The notes under the pieces are model-generated. The model saw only the letters and a list, made by a program, of their open reading frames with translations. It did not search any database and had not been told where the DNA came from. The position numbers and the translations under genes are program-made. From Pseudomonadota bacterium (GTDB lineage Bacteria; Desulfobacterota; Desulfovibrionia; Desulfovibrionales; Desulfovibrionaceae), in NCBI GenBank assembly GCA_023419375.1, contig JAEZYD010000056.1, positions 62,001-126,000 of the forward strand: a DNA stretch of 64,000 bases, given 5' to 3'. This document shows positions 16,300 to 25,250 of the stretch, one piece after another. Positions within the stretch are counted from its first letter, which is position 1, and each line of letters opens with the position of its first letter.

Positions 16300-17262
16300 A
16301 TGAAACATCCCGACAAAAAGGTTCTGCTGGAAATGTTCAGCACCATGACCAAGATCCGCCTTTTTGAAAGCGAGCTGCAAAAGTTTTTTGCAGCTGGCAA
16401 AATACCCGGATTCGTTCACCTCTACCTTGGTGAAGAAGCCGTTGCCACAGGCGCGTGCGCCGCGCTGAAGCAGACGGACATGATCACCAGCACCCACCGT
16501 GGCCACGGCCACTGCCTGGCCAAGGGCGGCGACCTCAAGCTCATGATGGCCGAAATCTATGGCCGCTCCACCGGGTACTGCAAGGGCAAGGGCGGTTCCA
16601 TGCACATTGCCGACTTCAACATCGGCATTCTTGGCGCCAACGGCATTGTGGGCGGCGGCGGGCCTCTGGCCGTGGGCGCGGCCTTCAGCTGCCAATACAA
16701 GGACAACAAGGGCGTGTGCGCCTGCTTTTTCGGCGACGGCGCGTCCAACCAGGGCACCACGCAGGAATCGCTGAACATGGCCAGCGCCTGGAAACTCCCC
16801 GTCATCTTTATCAATGAAAACAACGGCTACGGCATTTCCTGCCCGCAGAGCAAATCCATGGCCATCACCGACATTGCCGACCGCGCCGCCGGATACGACA
16901 TGCCCGGCGTTGTTATTGACGGCAACGATGTGCTCGCCGTGTACGAAGCCGTGACCATGGCCGTGGAACGCGCGCGCAAGGGCCAGGGCCCATCGCTTGT
17001 GGAATGCAAGACCTACCGCTGGCGCGGCCACTTCGAGGGTGATGCCTGCGTGTACCGCAGCGAGAAGGAACTGGAAGAATGGAAGGCCAAGGATCCCATT
17101 CCGCGTTTTGCCAAAAAGCTGGTGGAATCCGGCACCGCCACACAGGCTGAGCTGGATGCCATCACCGCGTCTGTGGCTGCCGAAATTGAAGCCGCCGTCA
17201 AGTTTGCGGAAGACAGCCCCTTCCCCAAGCCGGAAGACCTGCTGGAAGACGTGTACGCCTAA
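16300..17262 (+). CDS. acoA: Acetoin dehydrogenase E1 component, alpha subunit
   Basis: A thiamine-diphosphate-dependent E1 alpha of 320 residues, the normal length. It has the TPP/Mg motif GDGASNQG with downstream NENNGYGIS, the RGHGH substrate-site sequence, and GRSTGYCKGKGGSMHI typical of AcoA. With AcoB it cleaves acetoin, releasing acetaldehyde and loading an acetyl unit on the E2 lipoyl group. The start follows GAGGAG. It is one gene after Lin0512 and is followed by the beta subunit. Confidence 0.93.
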   Translation: MKHPDKKVLLEMFSTMTKIRLFESELQKFFAAGKIPGFVHLYLGEEAVATGACAALKQTDMITSTHRGHGHCLAKGGDLKLMMAEIYGRSTGYCKGKGGSMHIADFNIGILGANGIVGGGGPLAVGAAFSCQYKDNKGVCACFFGDGASNQGTTQESLNMASAWKLPVIFINENNGYGISCPQSKSMAITDIADRAAGYDMPGVVIDGNDVLAVYEAVTMAVERARKGQGPSLVECKTYRWRGHFEGDACVYRSEKELEEWKAKDPIPRFAKKLVESGTATQAELDAITASVAAEIEAAVKFAEDSPFPKPEDLLEDVYA

Positions 17263-17318
17263 AGCGTTTGCCTGAAACTGCGGAAACCACCTTCAGATTT
17301 TTCAGAATGGAGAAAAAT

Positions 17319-18290
17319 ATGGCGATCAAAACCTACCTGCAGGCGCTCAACGATGCCATGCGCCAGGAGATGGAGCGGGACGAGAACGTGTTCATCATCG
17401 GTGAAGACGTGGGCAAGTTCGGCGGCTGCTTTGGCGTGACTCAGGGCCTTTTTGACAAATTCGGCGAACGCCGCGTGCGCGACACCCCCATCACGGAAAG
17501 CGCCATTGTGGGCGCTGCCGCCGGCGCCGCCGCTGCAGGCCTGCGCCCTGTGGCCGAGCTGATGTTTGTGGACTTTATCGGCGTTGCCTTTGACCAGCTC
17601 TTCAACCAGGCCGCCAAGATGCACTACATGTTCGGCGGCAAGGCCAAGGTACCCATGGTGCTGCGCATGCCCCAGGGCGCTGGCGTGGGCGCTGCGGCCC
17701 AGCATTCCCAGAGCCTTGAAGCATGGTTCATGCACATTCCCGGCATCAAGGTATGCATCCCCTCCACCCCGGCAGACGCCAAGGGCCTGCTTATCAGCGC
17801 CATCCGCGACGACAACCCCGTGGTCTTTCTCGAACACAAGATTCTGTACGGCGTTGAAGGCGAAGTTGGCGACGAGGCGACCCCCATTGAGCTTGGCAAG
17901 GGCGAAATCAAACGCGAAGGCACGGACGTAACCATTGTGGCCACCTCGCTCATGGTTCACTCCGCCCTTCAGGCTGCAGAAACCCTGGCAGCTCAGGGCA
18001 TCAGCGCCGAAGTGGTGGACCCCCGCTGTCTGGTGCCGCTCGACAAGGACATCATCCTCAATTCCGTCAAGAAAACCCACGCTCTTGTAGTTGCGCACGA
18101 AGCCGTCAAAACCGCCGGTGCCGGTGCGGAAATCGCCGCCATGGTGGCCGAGGAAGCTCTGGACTATCTGGACGCCCCCATCGTGCGCGTGGGCGCTCCC
18201 TACTGCCCCGTTCCCTTCAGCCCGCCGCTGGAAAAGGCCTACATTCCCGGCGCGGATCAGATCGTCGCTGCGGTCAAGTCGCTGCGATAA
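17319..18290 (+). CDS. acoB: Acetoin dehydrogenase E1 component, beta subunit
   Basis: A transketolase-like pyrimidine-binding subunit of 323 residues. Markers are VFIIGEDVGKFGG at the start and RVRDTPITESAIVGAAAGAA. The C-terminal transketolase domain includes GAGAEIAAMVAEEAL. It forms the alpha2beta2 E1 with AcoA. The start at 17319 has GGAG six bases upstream and gives the usual MAIKTYLQALNDAM N-terminus. An upstream in-frame start at 17268 would almost touch acoA and has no matching homology. Confidence 0.93.
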   Translation: MAIKTYLQALNDAMRQEMERDENVFIIGEDVGKFGGCFGVTQGLFDKFGERRVRDTPITESAIVGAAAGAAAAGLRPVAELMFVDFIGVAFDQLFNQAAKMHYMFGGKAKVPMVLRMPQGAGVGAAAQHSQSLEAWFMHIPGIKVCIPSTPADAKGLLISAIRDDNPVVFLEHKILYGVEGEVGDEATPIELGKGEIKREGTDVTIVATSLMVHSALQAAETLAAQGISAEVVDPRCLVPLDKDIILNSVKKTHALVVAHEAVKTAGAGAEIAAMVAEEALDYLDAPIVRVGAPYCPVPFSPPLEKAYIPGADQIVAAVKSLR

Positions 18291-18415
18291 CACAGCCGCG
18301 TTCAAGGGGCAGGCACAGGCACAATGCCTGCCCCGTCGCGGCGGCACAGGGTTGCAGCACCTATTGCACGCAATGCAGCAGGCCACGCCTGCGCACTACA
18401 TCCACCGGAGTCATC

Positions 18416-19429
18416 GTGAAAGCAGCCATTATCGCCAATCCGGCATCAGGCAAGGACATACGCCGCATCGTCGCGCACGGCAGTGTTTTTGACAATCAGG
18501 AGAAGGTGCGCATGGTGCGCCGCATCCTGGTTGGTCTGGCCGCCGCCGGGGTACGTGATGTTCTGTATATGCCCGAGGGCTACGGCATCGTGCCGCGCGC
18601 CCTGAGCGATCTGGAAGCTTTGGAAACGCCTGTGAACGTGGCTCCGGTGGATATTTACCAGCACAACACGCAGGAGGACACCATCAACGCCGCCGCCCTC
18701 ATGCAGCAGGAGGGGGTTGCGGTCATCATCGTCATGGGGGGCGACGGCACAAGCCGCGCCGCCTGCAAGGGCGCGCGCAAAACGCCCATCCTGCCGCTCT
18801 CCACAGGCACCAACAACGTTTTTCCTGTCATGGCCGAAGCAACCGTGGCTGGCCTTGCCGCGGGCGTGCTGGCCTGCGGCGGCGTGACCATTGACGAAGG
18901 CTGCCGCGAGGTCAGCCTGCTTGAAGTGCATGTGGACGGCCAGTTCCGAGATATCGCTCTGGTGGATGTGGCGGTGTACGACGACCTTTTTCTTGGCTCC
19001 CGCGCCATCTGGGACATCACCAGAGTCAGCCAGATTGTTGTTTCCCGCTGTCGGCCAGACAGCATCGGCCTCTCGACCGTAGCCGGGCAGCTCATGAGCA
19101 TATCACCCGAAGAGCCGCGCGGTCTGGCCCTTGATCTTGATCCCGATTTTGCCTGCCGCGTGCGCGCCGCCATCGGCCCCGGCCTGTTTGCCGACGTGGG
19201 CGTTTCCCGAGTGCGCCAGATGTTGCCCGGCGATGATGTGCCTGTGGCCCTCACGCCCTGCGTGCTGGCGCTGGACGGCGAGCGCGAGGTGGAGGTTCGG
19301 CGCGGGCAGAGCGCCAGCATACAATTGTCAGAAGACACCATGCGCGTGGTGGATGTGGCCCGCGTCATGGAATACGCCCGCCAGCGAGGGCTGTTTTTGC
19401 GTGGCGCGCAGGTCTGTTACGCCAACTAG
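18416..19429 (+). CDS. acoX: AcoX, ATP-NAD kinase-like protein
   Basis: Begins with GTG behind CCGGAG. The 337-residue protein has the ATP-NAD kinase signature MGGDGTSRAA and a downstream STGTNNVFPVM, as in AcoX proteins of other acetoin operons. AcoX is encoded in many aco clusters. Its exact reaction is not settled, and a nucleotide-related or regulatory kinase role is assumed from the fold. It lies 125 bases after acoB, a gap with no clear terminator. Confidence 0.85.
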   Translation: MKAAIIANPASGKDIRRIVAHGSVFDNQEKVRMVRRILVGLAAAGVRDVLYMPEGYGIVPRALSDLEALETPVNVAPVDIYQHNTQEDTINAAALMQQEGVAVIIVMGGDGTSRAACKGARKTPILPLSTGTNNVFPVMAEATVAGLAAGVLACGGVTIDEGCREVSLLEVHVDGQFRDIALVDVAVYDDLFLGSRAIWDITRVSQIVVSRCRPDSIGLSTVAGQLMSISPEEPRGLALDLDPDFACRVRAAIGPGLFADVGVSRVRQMLPGDDVPVALTPCVLALDGEREVEVRRGQSASIQLSEDTMRVVDVARVMEYARQRGLFLRGAQVCYAN

Positions 19430-19477
19430 GCCCAGACCGGCAACAAGCCTGATCACCCCAACACCAGGAGCTTGTTT

Positions 19478-19792
19478 ATGAAACTCAAGGCCGCATTCAT
19501 TTTTCTGAGCCCCCGTGGCGAAGGCAACGGCGTCAAGGCCGAGCACCGCAGCTGGACGCGCACCCCCGGCGTGGAACTGCTGACCATTGGCGTGACATCC
19601 TACAGGGAGGCCGTTGAAGCGGCGCAGAAGGCCGTGGATGAAGACGGCTGCGTGGCCATCGAGCTGTGCGGCGGCTTTGGCTACGAAGGCGCGGCCATGG
19701 TGGCCCGCGCGGTCAAGGTGCCTGTGGGCGTTGTGCGCTTCGACATTCATCCCGGCCTCGGCAATGCCAGCGGCGACGGTATTTTTTCCTGA
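19478..19792 (+). CDS. DUF6506-family protein
   Basis: A 104-residue protein with IELCGGFGYEGAAMVARAV and VGVVRFDIHPGLGN, which I recognise as the DUF6506 family of unknown function. AGGAG precedes the ATG at 19478. It lies between acoX and budC in the same direction, so it is probably an accessory of acetoin or butanediol metabolism. The conserved Gly-rich and FDxHPG segments suggest a small ligand-binding or enzymatic fold. No function is assigned. Confidence 0.7.
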   Translation: MKLKAAFIFLSPRGEGNGVKAEHRSWTRTPGVELLTIGVTSYREAVEAAQKAVDEDGCVAIELCGGFGYEGAAMVARAVKVPVGVVRFDIHPGLGNASGDGIFS

Positions 19793-19891
19793 TGCAACAA
19801 GCAGTTTGCGGCCCGCAGGGTGCTGCCATCCACGACATGCCCGGTTTGCTCCCTATTTGAACCGGCATGCGGCAACACGGAGGATACGATC

Positions 19892-20671
19892 ATGACTATT
19901 AACGGCAAAGTTGTTCTGGTTACCGGCTCCGCTCAGGGTATCGGGCGCGGCATCGCCCTGCGCCTGGCAAAGGACGGCGCGGATATCTGCCTTGTGGACA
20001 TGAACGCGGACAAATTGGCCGCCACTGCGGATGAAGTGCGCGCCCTTGGCCGCAAGGCCACTACCTTTATTGCCGATGTAAGCGACCGCGCGCAGGTTTT
20101 TGCCGCTGTAGACCATGCGGAGAAGGAACTGGGCGGCTTTGACGTCATGATCAACAACGCGGGCATCGCTCAGGTCAAGGCCCTGCTGGACGTCACCCCC
20201 GAGGAGCTTGAGCGCATCTTCAGAATCAACGTCAACGGCGTGCTCTGGGGCATTCAGGCAGCGGCCACCAAATTCATGGCCCGCAAGCAGAAGGGCAAGA
20301 TCATCAGCGCTTCTTCCATTGCCGGGCACGATGGTTTTGCCCTTATCGGCGCATACAGCGCCACCAAGTTTGCCGTGCGCGGCCTCACCCAGGCGGCGGC
20401 GCGGGAGCTTGCCTCCAAGGGCATCACCGTGAACGCCTACTGCCCCGGCGTGGTCGGCACCGACATGTGGGTAGCCATTGACGAAGGTTTTTCAAAAATC
20501 ACAGGCGCCCCCAAGGGCGAAACCTACAAGAAATACTGCGAAGGCATAGCCCTTGGCCGCCCCGAAACACCGGAAGACGTGGCCGCCTTTGTTTCCTATC
20601 TGGCCGGGCCGGACTCCGACTACATGACCGGGCAGGCCGTGCTTATTGACGGCGGCATGGTTTACCGCTGA
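19892..20671 (+). CDS. budC: meso-2,3-butanediol dehydrogenase / acetoin reductase (SDR)
   Basis: A 260-residue short-chain dehydrogenase. It has the NAD site TGSAQGIGRG, NNAG, the catalytic Ser in SASSIAGH and YSATK (YxxxK). The C-terminus ends IDGGMVYR as in acetoin (diacetyl) reductases. It interconverts acetoin and meso- or (S,S)-butanediol. The stereochemistry is inferred from family resemblance. The ATG at 19892 follows GGAGG. Together with BdhA upstream of the operon, it lets the cell channel several butanediol isomers to acetoin. Confidence 0.87.
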   Translation: MTINGKVVLVTGSAQGIGRGIALRLAKDGADICLVDMNADKLAATADEVRALGRKATTFIADVSDRAQVFAAVDHAEKELGGFDVMINNAGIAQVKALLDVTPEELERIFRINVNGVLWGIQAAATKFMARKQKGKIISASSIAGHDGFALIGAYSATKFAVRGLTQAAARELASKGITVNAYCPGVVGTDMWVAIDEGFSKITGAPKGETYKKYCEGIALGRPETPEDVAAFVSYLAGPDSDYMTGQAVLIDGGMVYR

Positions 20672-20741
20672 CGGCATAGGCCCGGCTGACGGCAGAAAGG
20701 CAGCCTTCCGCCGCAACACACAACATCGCAGGAGAACAGCA

Positions 20742-22112
20742 GTGAGCATAGAACTTGCCATGCCGAAACTTGGTCTGACCATGAAGACCGGCAAGGTTTC
20801 CAAATGGTTTGTGGCCGAAGGCGCCGCAGTCAAGCAGGGCGATGATCTGTTTGAAGTGGAAACCGACAAGATCACCAACAAGGTGGAAAGCCCCGCCGAC
20901 GGCGTGCTCTTCCAGATTATGGTGCAGCCCAAACAGGAAGTGGCCGTGGGCGCCGTGCTTGGCATTCTGGCCGAACCTGGTGAAACAATCGCCCGGGTTG
21001 AAGGCGCGTCAGACTCCCCCGCTTCCGCCACTGCGGAAGCGGGCGCGCCCAAGCCCGCAAAAACCAACGCGTCAGCCGCCGTGCAACCCTCTGGCACTGG
21101 CGGGATAGCGTCTCCCGCCGCGCGGCGGCTGGCGCGTGAACTTGGCATTGACCTTGCCTGCGTTGCAGGTTCCGGCCCCGGCGGCCGTATTGTTGAGCGC
21201 GACGTACAGGCCCGTCAGGAAGTTATCGGCAAGATCAAAATCACGCCCCTTGCCGCCGCCGTTGCCGCCAAGGCAGGGCTGGATATCTCCACCCTCACAG
21301 GCACGGGCGAAGGCGGCAAGATCGTGCGCGAAGATGTTGACCGCGTCCTGCACCCGGAAAAGTTCGCCGCAGCGGACCAAAACGCGGCTCCGTCAACCTG
21401 CGCCAGCGCTGTTTGCAGCAGCGAGCCAAGCTCCGTGCCCATGGAAGGCATGCGCAAGATCATTGCCGACAACATGATGGGCAGCCTGCAAAACTCCGCC
21501 CAGCTCACCCTTGTGAGCGAAGCGGATGTTACCCCCTGCGTGCACATCATCAACGACTTCAAGGCCCGCAACAAAAGGAACAAAGACTTCCGCCTTTCCA
21601 TGAACGACATGCTTATTCTGGCCGTTTCCAAGGCTCTGAAAAAGCATCCGCGCATGAACGCCACCTTTGACGGGCAAACCATCACCCGTCACGGCGAGGT
21701 GCATATGGGCGTGGCCGTGGCCCTGCCCGAGGGCCTGATGGTGCCAGTGCTGCACCACGCGGACAAGCTGACCCTGCTTGAAATAGCCAGGGAAGCCCGC
21801 CTGCTGGCTGGCCGCGCCCGCAAGGGCGAACTGACGCCCGACGACATGAGCGGCGGCACCTTTACCATCACCAACATGGCCCATTCCGTGGTGGATTTCT
21901 TCACGCCCATTCTCAAGCCCGGCGAAACGGGAATCCTGGGTGTAGGCCGCGTGGTGGAAAAGCCCGTTATCCACGAGGGGGCCGTGGTGGCCCGCTCCAT
22001 GATGGGCTTGAGCCTCACCTTTGACCACCGCGTTGAAGACGGCGCGCCCGCCGCAGAATTTTTGAAGACACTTGTGGAATATCTGGCGGAACCGGCCCTG
22101 CTGCTTTTTTAG
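20742..22112 (+). CDS. acoC: Acetoin dehydrogenase E2 (dihydrolipoamide acetyltransferase) with two subunit-binding domains
   Basis: Starts with GTG behind AGGAG. In order it has a lipoyl domain (Lys43 in ETDKITN), a linker, and then two tandem peripheral-subunit-binding domains. The first is ARRLARELGIDLACVAGSGP and the second is AAAVAAKAGLDISTLTGTGE. A catalytic domain follows with the canonical DHRVEDG. Most E2 proteins have one such binding domain. It directly precedes the E3 gene, the usual acoC position, so it is the best candidate for the true acetoin E2. The duplicated domain could bind both E1 and E3, or more copies of E3. Confidence 0.9.
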   Translation: MSIELAMPKLGLTMKTGKVSKWFVAEGAAVKQGDDLFEVETDKITNKVESPADGVLFQIMVQPKQEVAVGAVLGILAEPGETIARVEGASDSPASATAEAGAPKPAKTNASAAVQPSGTGGIASPAARRLARELGIDLACVAGSGPGGRIVERDVQARQEVIGKIKITPLAAAVAAKAGLDISTLTGTGEGGKIVREDVDRVLHPEKFAAADQNAAPSTCASAVCSSEPSSVPMEGMRKIIADNMMGSLQNSAQLTLVSEADVTPCVHIINDFKARNKRNKDFRLSMNDMLILAVSKALKKHPRMNATFDGQTITRHGEVHMGVAVALPEGLMVPVLHHADKLTLLEIAREARLLAGRARKGELTPDDMSGGTFTITNMAHSVVDFFTPILKPGETGILGVGRVVEKPVIHEGAVVARSMMGLSLTFDHRVEDGAPAAEFLKTLVEYLAEPALLLF

Positions 22113-22179
22113 GGCATTCCCGGCAGGGCTGCGGCAATGCCGCGCCCATACAGCAACCAGCACAGATCAGGAGAACACA

Positions 22180-23544
22180 ATGTACGATGTAGTTGTCATA
22201 GGTGGCGGCCCCGGCGGCTATGCTGCGGCCATTCGCGCTTCGCAGCTCAAGGGCAAGGTGGCCTTGGTGGAAGGCGGCAACATGGGCGGCACCTGCGTTA
22301 TGCGCGGCTGCATTCCCAGCAAGATATGGCTGCGCGCCGCCACCCTGCTGGAGCAGTCGCGCAAGGCTGGCGAATTCGGCCTGGAACTCACTGTGGGCAA
22401 GCTGGATTTTACCGCTGTTCTTGCCCGCAAACAGGGTGTTTCCAACGATATCCGCATGGGCATGGAAGCGCTGCTTGCCAACAACGGCGTGGACGTGATC
22501 CCCGGCATGGCCGTTGTGACCTCGCCCACCTCTGTGGATGTGGCGGGCAAAAAGGTTGAAGCTAAAAGCATCATCATCGCCACAGGCAGCACCCTTGCAA
22601 AACCGGAAGTTCCCGGCCTGGATCAGGCGGCCTTTACAACAGACCAGCTGCTGGACATGACGGAAGCCCCGGCCTCGGTGCTCATTACCGACCCCACCTA
22701 TATCGGCGTTGAAATGGCCACCCTGCTGAGCATCCTTGGCAGCAAGGTCATCTTTGCCGTGCCCGGTCCGCGCATCCTGCCCGATGAAGATCAGGATTCC
22801 AGCCAGCGCATGTCCCAGTCCTTGCGCGAACGCGGCGTGCAGATCATTGCCCGTCACACCCTCGTCAAGGTTGCGGGCAAAACCTGCACCCTCAAAAGCG
22901 GCGACAAGGAACAGACCGTTGAGGCCGACAGGGTGCTGGTATCTGGCCGCAAGCCGGTTGCCGCCAATCTCGGGCTGGAAGCGCTTGGCGTTAAATTCAA
23001 TGAAGACGGCGGCATAGCCGTTGACCAGCAGTGCCGCACAGCCTGCCCGAGCATTTTTGCCATTGGCGACTGCACAGGCGGCTGGATGCTCAGCCATGCG
23101 GCCTCTGCCATGGGCATCTGCGCGGCGGAAAACAGCATGGGCGTATCCGCAAAGTTCCCCTGCCACCTTGTTTCGCGCGCCATATGGGGCAGCCCGGAAA
23201 TGGGCTCCGTGGGCCTTTCCGAAGAACAGGCCGAGCGCAAGGGCTACGAGGTTGAAGTGGGCGGTTTTCCATATTCCATCAACGGCTACGCCATGTTGCG
23301 CGGCGAAGTGGACGGCGCTGTAAAGATGGTTGCCGATGCCGACACGGGCGAAATCCTGGGCGTGCACATTGTGGGCAGCAACGCTTCCGAGCTGATAGGC
23401 GAGGCAGTGCTTGCCATGCAGCTTGAATGCACGGTGCGCGAATTCGCCAAGGGTTTCCGCGTGCATCCGGCCTTTTGCGAAACAGTCGTCGATGCCGCGC
23501 GCGATGCTGCCGGGTGGGCCTTGTACCTGCCCAAGCGGGGCTGA
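22180..23544 (+). CDS. acoL: Dihydrolipoamide dehydrogenase (E3)
   Basis: A 454-residue flavoprotein disulfide reductase that reoxidises dihydrolipoyl groups with NAD. FAD site VVVIGGGPGGYAAA, redox cysteines 39 and 44 in GGTCVMRGCIPSK, second FAD motif FAIGDC, and a dimer domain ending HPAFCETVVDAA, with FC replacing the usual TLSE beside the catalytic His. The NAD-binding segment reads LITDPTYIGVEMATLL, lacking the usual GGGxIG, so pyridine nucleotide binding may be atypical. The start at 22180 follows AGGAG. Confidence 0.9.
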   Translation: MYDVVVIGGGPGGYAAAIRASQLKGKVALVEGGNMGGTCVMRGCIPSKIWLRAATLLEQSRKAGEFGLELTVGKLDFTAVLARKQGVSNDIRMGMEALLANNGVDVIPGMAVVTSPTSVDVAGKKVEAKSIIIATGSTLAKPEVPGLDQAAFTTDQLLDMTEAPASVLITDPTYIGVEMATLLSILGSKVIFAVPGPRILPDEDQDSSQRMSQSLRERGVQIIARHTLVKVAGKTCTLKSGDKEQTVEADRVLVSGRKPVAANLGLEALGVKFNEDGGIAVDQQCRTACPSIFAIGDCTGGWMLSHAASAMGICAAENSMGVSAKFPCHLVSRAIWGSPEMGSVGLSEEQAERKGYEVEVGGFPYSINGYAMLRGEVDGAVKMVADADTGEILGVHIVGSNASELIGEAVLAMQLECTVREFAKGFRVHPAFCETVVDAARDAAGWALYLPKRG

Positions 23545-23559
23545 CGCCATTGAAGGAAC

Positions 23560-23610
23560 CGGCGGGGGCGCCGTTGGGCCCGGGGTACAGGCCTCCCCGG
23601 CCCCCCGCCG
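23560..23610 (+). other. Long GC-rich hairpin between acoL and the lipoate genes
   Basis: CGGCGGGGG (23560-23568) pairs with the CCCCCGCCG at 23602-23610. Inside, CCGGGG (23580-23585) pairs with CCCCGG (23595-23600). There is no T run. It could slow RNA polymerase or protect the 3' end of the aco messenger, separating its dose from the downstream lipoate genes. Confidence 0.5.
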
Positions 23611-23650
23611 TAAACAAGCTTGAACTGATCTGCATCACAAGGAAGCAGCC

Positions 23651-25240
23651 ATGTCCGCCTTACCCGTTTGCCAGCAAGATACCGATACCAGTTCCGCGCC
23701 CGGCCAACCTGTTCCGCTGGAGGTGCTGGATCTGGGGCGCATCGAATACGGCGAAGCCCTGAACTTTCAGAAACGCCGTGTGGATTCGCGCGTCAGCGAC
23801 GTCGTGGACGACACTCTTCTGCTGCTTGAGCACGACCCCGTCATTACCATGGGGCGTGGGGGCACGGCGGCCCATCTGCATGTGGCCGAAGAACAGTTGC
23901 AGCGTCAGGGCGTGGGCCTCTACTGGGTGGAACGCGGCGGCATGGCGACCTTTCACGGCCCCGGCCAGCTTGTGGCCTATCCCGTTATCCGCCTGCGGCA
24001 AAAAGACCTGCACCTGTATATGGAAAAGCTGCTGGCAGCCATCGCCTCGGTGGTGCGCTCCTTCGGGCTTGAGCCGCAACTGGGCGTTCACGGCCCAGGA
24101 GTATGGGTAAACGGCGGCAAGGTCGCCAGCGTGGGCGTGGCAGTGCGCAAGTGGGTGACCTTTCACGGCATGGCCCTGAACGTGAATACCGATGTAAACT
24201 GGTTCCGCCTCATCACTCCCTGCGGCAATCCTACGGAACGCATTACCTCCATGGCAGCCGAGCTTGGAAGTCAGGTTGATTTTGCCGAAGTTTCACGCCG
24301 CTTTGTTCAGGCCTTTGCCCATGAATTTGGTTTTGCGCCCCGCACAGGCCTGGCTGCAAACCGCCCCGGCTGGCTGACCGTTACCCTGCGCCCCGATGCC
24401 GGGATACGCCCGGTGGAGAACATGCTGGCCGACCTCAACCTGCACACAGTGTGTCAGGAAGCCCAGTGCCCCAACAAGGGCGAATGCTATTCGCGCGGCA
24501 CCTCGACGTTCATCATCATGGGCGACAGATGCACCCGAGGCTGCCGCTACTGCGCCGTTGCCAAGGGAGCGCCCGCGCCCCTCGATTCAAACGAACCGGA
24601 CAACGTTGCGCAGGCCGTGCACAGGCTGGGCCTGCACCATGCGGTCATAACCTCCGTCACGCGGGACGACCTGCCGGACGGCGGCGCGGATCATTTTGTG
24701 CGCACCATCAGGGGCATACGCCGCACAAGCCCGCAGACCAGTATTGAAGTGCTGGTGCCGGATTTTCAGGGCGACCGCAACGCTCTTGAGGCGGTGTGTG
24801 CCGCCCGCCCCGACATGTTCAACCATAATCTTGAAACCGTGCGGCGGCTTTTTGCTCAGGTGCGCCCTGGGGCCAGCTATGAAACCTCGCTGGAAGTGCT
24901 GCGCTACGCAGCCAGTCAAAAACTGCGCGTAAAATCCGGCATCATGTTGGGCCTTGGCGAAACGTGGAGCGAAATTCGCCTTGCTCTGGCCGATCTGCTG
25001 GCGCACGGCTGCCGTTTTCTGACCCTTGGGCAATATCTTGCGCCCTCTGGCGCGCACGTGCCTGTGGCGCGTCATCTGGCCCCTGACGAATTTGACCACT
25101 GGAAGGCAACAGCCCTTGCCATGGGCTTTACGGGCGTGGCTTCCGCCCCGCTGGTGCGCAGTTCGTACCGCGCGGAGGCCATGCTGACCAGTCTGACAGA
25201 CGCGGCCCCGCTGGCTGCCCATACTTGCGAAGCGTGCTGA
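23651..25240 (+). CDS. lipB-lipA: LipB-LipA fusion: octanoyltransferase plus lipoyl synthase
   Basis: One 529-residue frame encodes both classic lipoate enzymes. Residues 1 to about 245 are LipB, with RGGMATFHGPGQLVAYP, Lys157 (GGKVASVGVAVRKW) and the acyl-carrying Cys191 (ITPCGNP). From about 255 it is LipA. Auxiliary cluster cysteines are 268, 273 and 279. Radical SAM cysteines are 294, 298 and 301 (CTRGCRYC), and RSSY sits near the C-terminus. LipB would move octanoyl from ACP to a lipoyl domain and LipA would insert two sulfurs. The fusion suggests direct hand-over. The ribosome site is AAGGAAG. It serves the two E2 proteins encoded just upstream and perhaps the GcvH-like protein downstream. 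Confidence 0.93.
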   Translation: MSALPVCQQDTDTSSAPGQPVPLEVLDLGRIEYGEALNFQKRRVDSRVSDVVDDTLLLLEHDPVITMGRGGTAAHLHVAEEQLQRQGVGLYWVERGGMATFHGPGQLVAYPVIRLRQKDLHLYMEKLLAAIASVVRSFGLEPQLGVHGPGVWVNGGKVASVGVAVRKWVTFHGMALNVNTDVNWFRLITPCGNPTERITSMAAELGSQVDFAEVSRRFVQAFAHEFGFAPRTGLAANRPGWLTVTLRPDAGIRPVENMLADLNLHTVCQEAQCPNKGECYSRGTSTFIIMGDRCTRGCRYCAVAKGAPAPLDSNEPDNVAQAVHRLGLHHAVITSVTRDDLPDGGADHFVRTIRGIRRTSPQTSIEVLVPDFQGDRNALEAVCAARPDMFNHNLETVRRLFAQVRPGASYETSLEVLRYAASQKLRVKSGIMLGLGETWSEIRLALADLLAHGCRFLTLGQYLAPSGAHVPVARHLAPDEFDHWKATALAMGFTGVASAPLVRSSYRAEAMLTSLTDAAPLAAHTCEAC

Positions 25241-25250
25241 GGAGAATGGT

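Noticed and set aside
22015..23550. 511-residue minus-strand frame opposite acoL
   Set aside because: Antisense to dihydrolipoamide dehydrogenase; it arises from codon bias at third positions.
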